DNA of 64,000 nt from Tetrastigma voinierianum. Lineage: Eukaryota; Streptophyta; Magnoliopsida; Vitales; Vitaceae. The notes beneath the pieces were generated by a model that did not search any database, was not told the origin of the DNA, and saw only the letters and a program-made list of their open reading frames with translations. The stretch spans positions 17,757 to 81,756 of the forward strand of contig JAEQBH010007412.1 in the NCBI GenBank assembly GCA_016808115.1, written 5' to 3'. The position numbers were made by a program, and so were the translations under genes. This document shows, one piece after another, positions 61,901 through 64,000 of this stretch. Numbering within the stretch: the first letter of the stretch is position 1; each line of letters opens with the position of its first letter.

Positions 61901-62450
61901 TTGCTCCCTTAGAGAGGGATTTGATGCAAGAACATAAGCAAACCTGGTGGGTCAAAGTAAGCCACCAACAAATACTCAATATGGCAACACCTATAACCCC
62001 AACTGGAGGAACCACCCAAACCTTTCCTAGAAACCTCAGCCTCTAACATATGTTCCCCCAGGAGCACAGTAGAACCAACAACATGGGTCCACTTCTCAGC
62101 AGCAACAACCACCCACCTCTTCTCCTGTTGAGCAAGTCGTCCTGAATTTGAGCAAAGTGGTGGGGAATTTTGTGGAGGAGCAGAAAACTATCAATGCCCA
62201 GATTAACGAAAGAATAGAAAAGTAGAAAGCTCCATGGACAAAAGAATCGATGGGCTTCTCAAAAGCTTCCAAATCAAAATCGACACCATGCTATCCATCA
62301 ATAGCTTGAATCAATCAGCAATCGTGTGTGGAGAAGGGGAGATTCCTCCAAGACACACTCGCTCAACTTGGGGGAGTACATGGTTCTAAACTATGCTAAG
62401 GTCCTACACTAAAAACGGATTTAAGTCCAAGCCATTATCACTTTAAGGTG
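61900..62450 (+). pseudogene. Gag C-terminal region with coiled-coil text
   Basis: In several frames: PNWRNHPNLS-like text near 61,995-62,030, a Gln-rich piece (SQQQQPPTSSP, about 62,095-62,125), EQVVLNLSKVVGNFVEEQKT (62,131-62,190) and INERIEKxxSSMDKRIDGLL (62,200-62,255), which looks like a coiled coil. SINSLNQSAIVCGEGEIPPR (about 62,298-62,355) leads to the linker. A TAG at about 62,223 and other stops interrupt it. Confidence 0.75.
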
Positions 62451-62855
62451 GTAAGGAAGCTGAGCGTACCAATGCCTAAGCCAGCGGGAAAGACCAGAGA
62501 AAAAGAGGAAGTAGAGCCAGAACATGTATTCATTAAAGAGGATTCGATGAAGGAAATCATTCCTCCTCCATTTCCCCAAGCACTGAGACTTAAAAAGAAG
62601 GCCTCTAACCAAGCATGCATCCTGGAAGTGCTAAGGCAGGTGAAGGTCAACATACCCCTTCTTGACATGATTAAACAAGTCCCTACTTATGCAAAATTTC
62701 TAAAGGACTTGTGCACAGTCAAAAAGGGGTTGGGCATTGACAAGAAAGCCTTCCTAACAGAGCAAGTCAGCTCCATCATCCAAAGCAGAACCTTGGTTAA
62801 ATACAAAGATCCAAGGACCCCCACCATTTCAGTTAACATCGAGGGACTCAGATAG
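62448..62855 (+). pseudogene. Athila-type gag-protease linker
   Basis: An open frame of 135 codons in family-like wording: PPPFPQALRLKKKASNQA (residues 39-56), ILEVLRQVKVNIPLLDMIKQ (58-77), VPTYAKFLKDLCTVKKGL (78-95) and KKAFLTEQVSSIIQSRTLVK (99-118). This polyprotein region lies between gag and the protease active site in Athila elements. It is the longest undamaged stretch of this element. The real start is in gag, not at this Met. Confidence 0.88.
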
Positions 62856-63266
62856 ACAAGGCACCGCCGGATTCGGGAGCTGGGTCAACCTGGGCTGCAT
62901 TTTAAGTGTACAAGCAGCTAGGGTCTCGAGACAAGCCTACCAATGATTACCCTATCCTTAGCGGATCGATCCGTGAAAATACCAAAAGGGATAGTAGAGG
63001 ATGTCTTGGTAAAAATGGATAATTTCTATTATCCGGTAGATTTTGTGGTTCTTGATACAGAGCCAATGGCAGAGAGCACTCACCAAGTGCCCATCATACT
63101 TGGGAGGCCATTTTTGGCCACATCGAATGCCATAATCAACTGCCGAAATGGAATCATGCAACTCACCTTCGGCAACATGACTTTGGAGCTCAATATTTTT
63201 CACTTGAGTAACAAGTATAAGCAAGCTAAGGATAAGGAGCAAAAGTCAGAAGAAGTCTATCTATGA
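62856..63266 (+). pseudogene. Athila-type protease
   Basis: After a TAG at about 62,853, PPDSGAGSTW (about 62,867-62,898) fills the active-site position, with Asp-Ser-Gly. The rest is open from 62,943 to 63,266: ITLSLADRSVKIPKGIVEDV (residues 2-21), FYYPVDFVVLDTE (28-40), VPIILGRPFLATSNAIINC (49-67) and MQLTFGNMTLELNIFHLSN (71-89). This is a nearly complete retropepsin. The frame break between the loop and the remainder would stop the protein. It would cleave Gag-Pol. Confidence 0.9.
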
Positions 63267-63679
63267 CACAGTAGTTGTCATGCTTGTTCATAAAGTGCAA
63301 GAAGAATTAATAGAAAACCAAGAAGCAGCCATTAAGGATCAACGTATCGCCACTCCTTCCCGCATCCGTTTCATGCCACCAAAGACCACCAGAGCACAAT
63401 GCTTAACAACCAGGAGCGTAAGCTTGGACTAACTCCGCAACACATTCATCAGCAAGCATGGAGTGTAGCTTCCTCCTCCTCGAATTTCATGAGACCTCTT
63501 ATCAAAGATCACAGGATCGTTCGCAGAACTAGGAACAACTCCAAATTTTAATTAGATTTTTGTTTTGTTTTATTTCAATCTCTAAATTAGGATTTTCATT
63601 AATAACTTTTAATTTCCAAAATTTGTGAATTTTCTTATTTTTCAAGCTTAATTTCTTATAATTTTGCTTCAGGTCACAG

Positions 63680-63710
<31 letters not shown>

Positions 63711-64000
63711 GTGGGTTCAGCTTAGGAGAAAAATTCACTGAGATCTTTAGGTTTTGAAAATTTTCGCAACCCGTGAAAAAAATCGCGCCAAAATTTACAT
63801 GTGGTGGTGCTAAAAATTTGCCGACACTGTTCATCTTCTCCCTGCAACTCTTCAATTTCCTGCAACCCTCCGTTTTACGCTCCTGCAATTAAAATTGTAT
63901 AGTCTTTTGAGCCAATCATTTAATGGTCATAAAAAAGCCATTAATTCTTCATATCTTCCCACTTACCCCTCCTTCCCTTTATAAACCCTTGTTCCATTTC
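63267..64000 (+). other. Region after protease; RT absent
   Basis: Text to 63,530 includes RIATPSRIRFMPPKTTRA and FMRPLIKDHRIVRRTRNNSK, a basic, Pro-rich stretch rather than the RT start LPSHLKYAFLG expected here. Then T-rich DNA, a 29-30 base A-run at about 63,679-63,708 and AT-rich DNA follow. Either the element lost RT by deletion or pol resumes beyond the window. Confidence 0.55.

Larger units (their letters stand above)
60661..64000 (+). mobile_element. Athila-type Ty3/gypsy element, 5' portion in the window
   Basis: Primer site, gag, linker and protease follow in order on the plus strand. These are the best preserved gypsy coding segments in the window. After protease the text ends at a Lys/Arg- and Pro-rich stretch and changes to T-rich DNA at about 63,540; no RT appears before the window ends. 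The element continues beyond 64,000. Confidence 0.85.

Noticed and set aside
61483..62112. Minus-strand frames of 67-126 codons
   Set aside because: Antisense to the plus-strand gag and zinc knuckle region; no features of their own.
63529..63888. 119-codon minus-strand frame with a Phe run
   Set aside because: Runs through the long A-tract on the plus strand; low complexity.

Overview
This window looks like nuclear DNA of a flowering plant, probably a eudicot. The families present are plant-type: Ty1/copia, Ty3/gypsy of the Athila/Tat kind with tRNA-Asp-like primer sites, a CACTA (En/Spm) transposon with TNP2-type transposase, a DUF4283 LINE ORF1, a plant mobile domain (PMD) gene and a plant tetraspanin fragment. 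Base composition alternates between AT-rich spacers with (AT)n tracts and more balanced element DNA. I see no intact protein-coding gene. Almost every recognisable coding segment is broken by stops and frameshifts, so the window reads as old, nested, decaying repeat DNA.

Layout. 1-4.3 kb: a dead copia element (+). 6.0-14.4 kb: a dead Athila-type gypsy element (-) with gag, protease, RT, RNase H, integrase and a possible extra ORF after pol. 15.2-16.3 kb: the 3' part of a tetraspanin gene, spliced but broken. 16,902-22,690: a complete non-autonomous LTR element (gag remnant, no pol, three tandem-repeat blocks) flanked by a perfect TTATT target duplication. 24.2-25.1 kb: LINE ORF1 remnant. 27.3-28.66 kb: a tandem array of about 82-bp units with alternating types. 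29.0-30.1 kb: PMD gene remnant. 30.14-30.42 kb: a triplicated primer-site-like unit next to an LTR-like segment.

31.06-59.3 kb is a nested stack on the minus strand. An Athila/Tat gypsy element has its protease gene cut in two: the first half ends at about 57.97 kb and the second half resumes at about 34.08 kb. Between them lies another LTR element with LTRs at 34,076-35,571 and 56,570-57,972. That element is in turn split by a roughly 17.5-kb CACTA transposon (about 36.3-53.85 kb) carrying a TNP2-like transposase gene and a Transposase_24/TNPA-like gene. From about 59.3 kb to the end is a further Athila-type element on the plus strand (LTR, primer site, gag, linker, protease) with no RT in the window.

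The strongest structural results are the protease split by the nested insertion, the delimited gag-only LTR element with its repeat blocks, and the spliced tetraspanin pseudogene. Coordinates of degenerate segments are approximate and identities were judged by eye; no alignment or database search was run.
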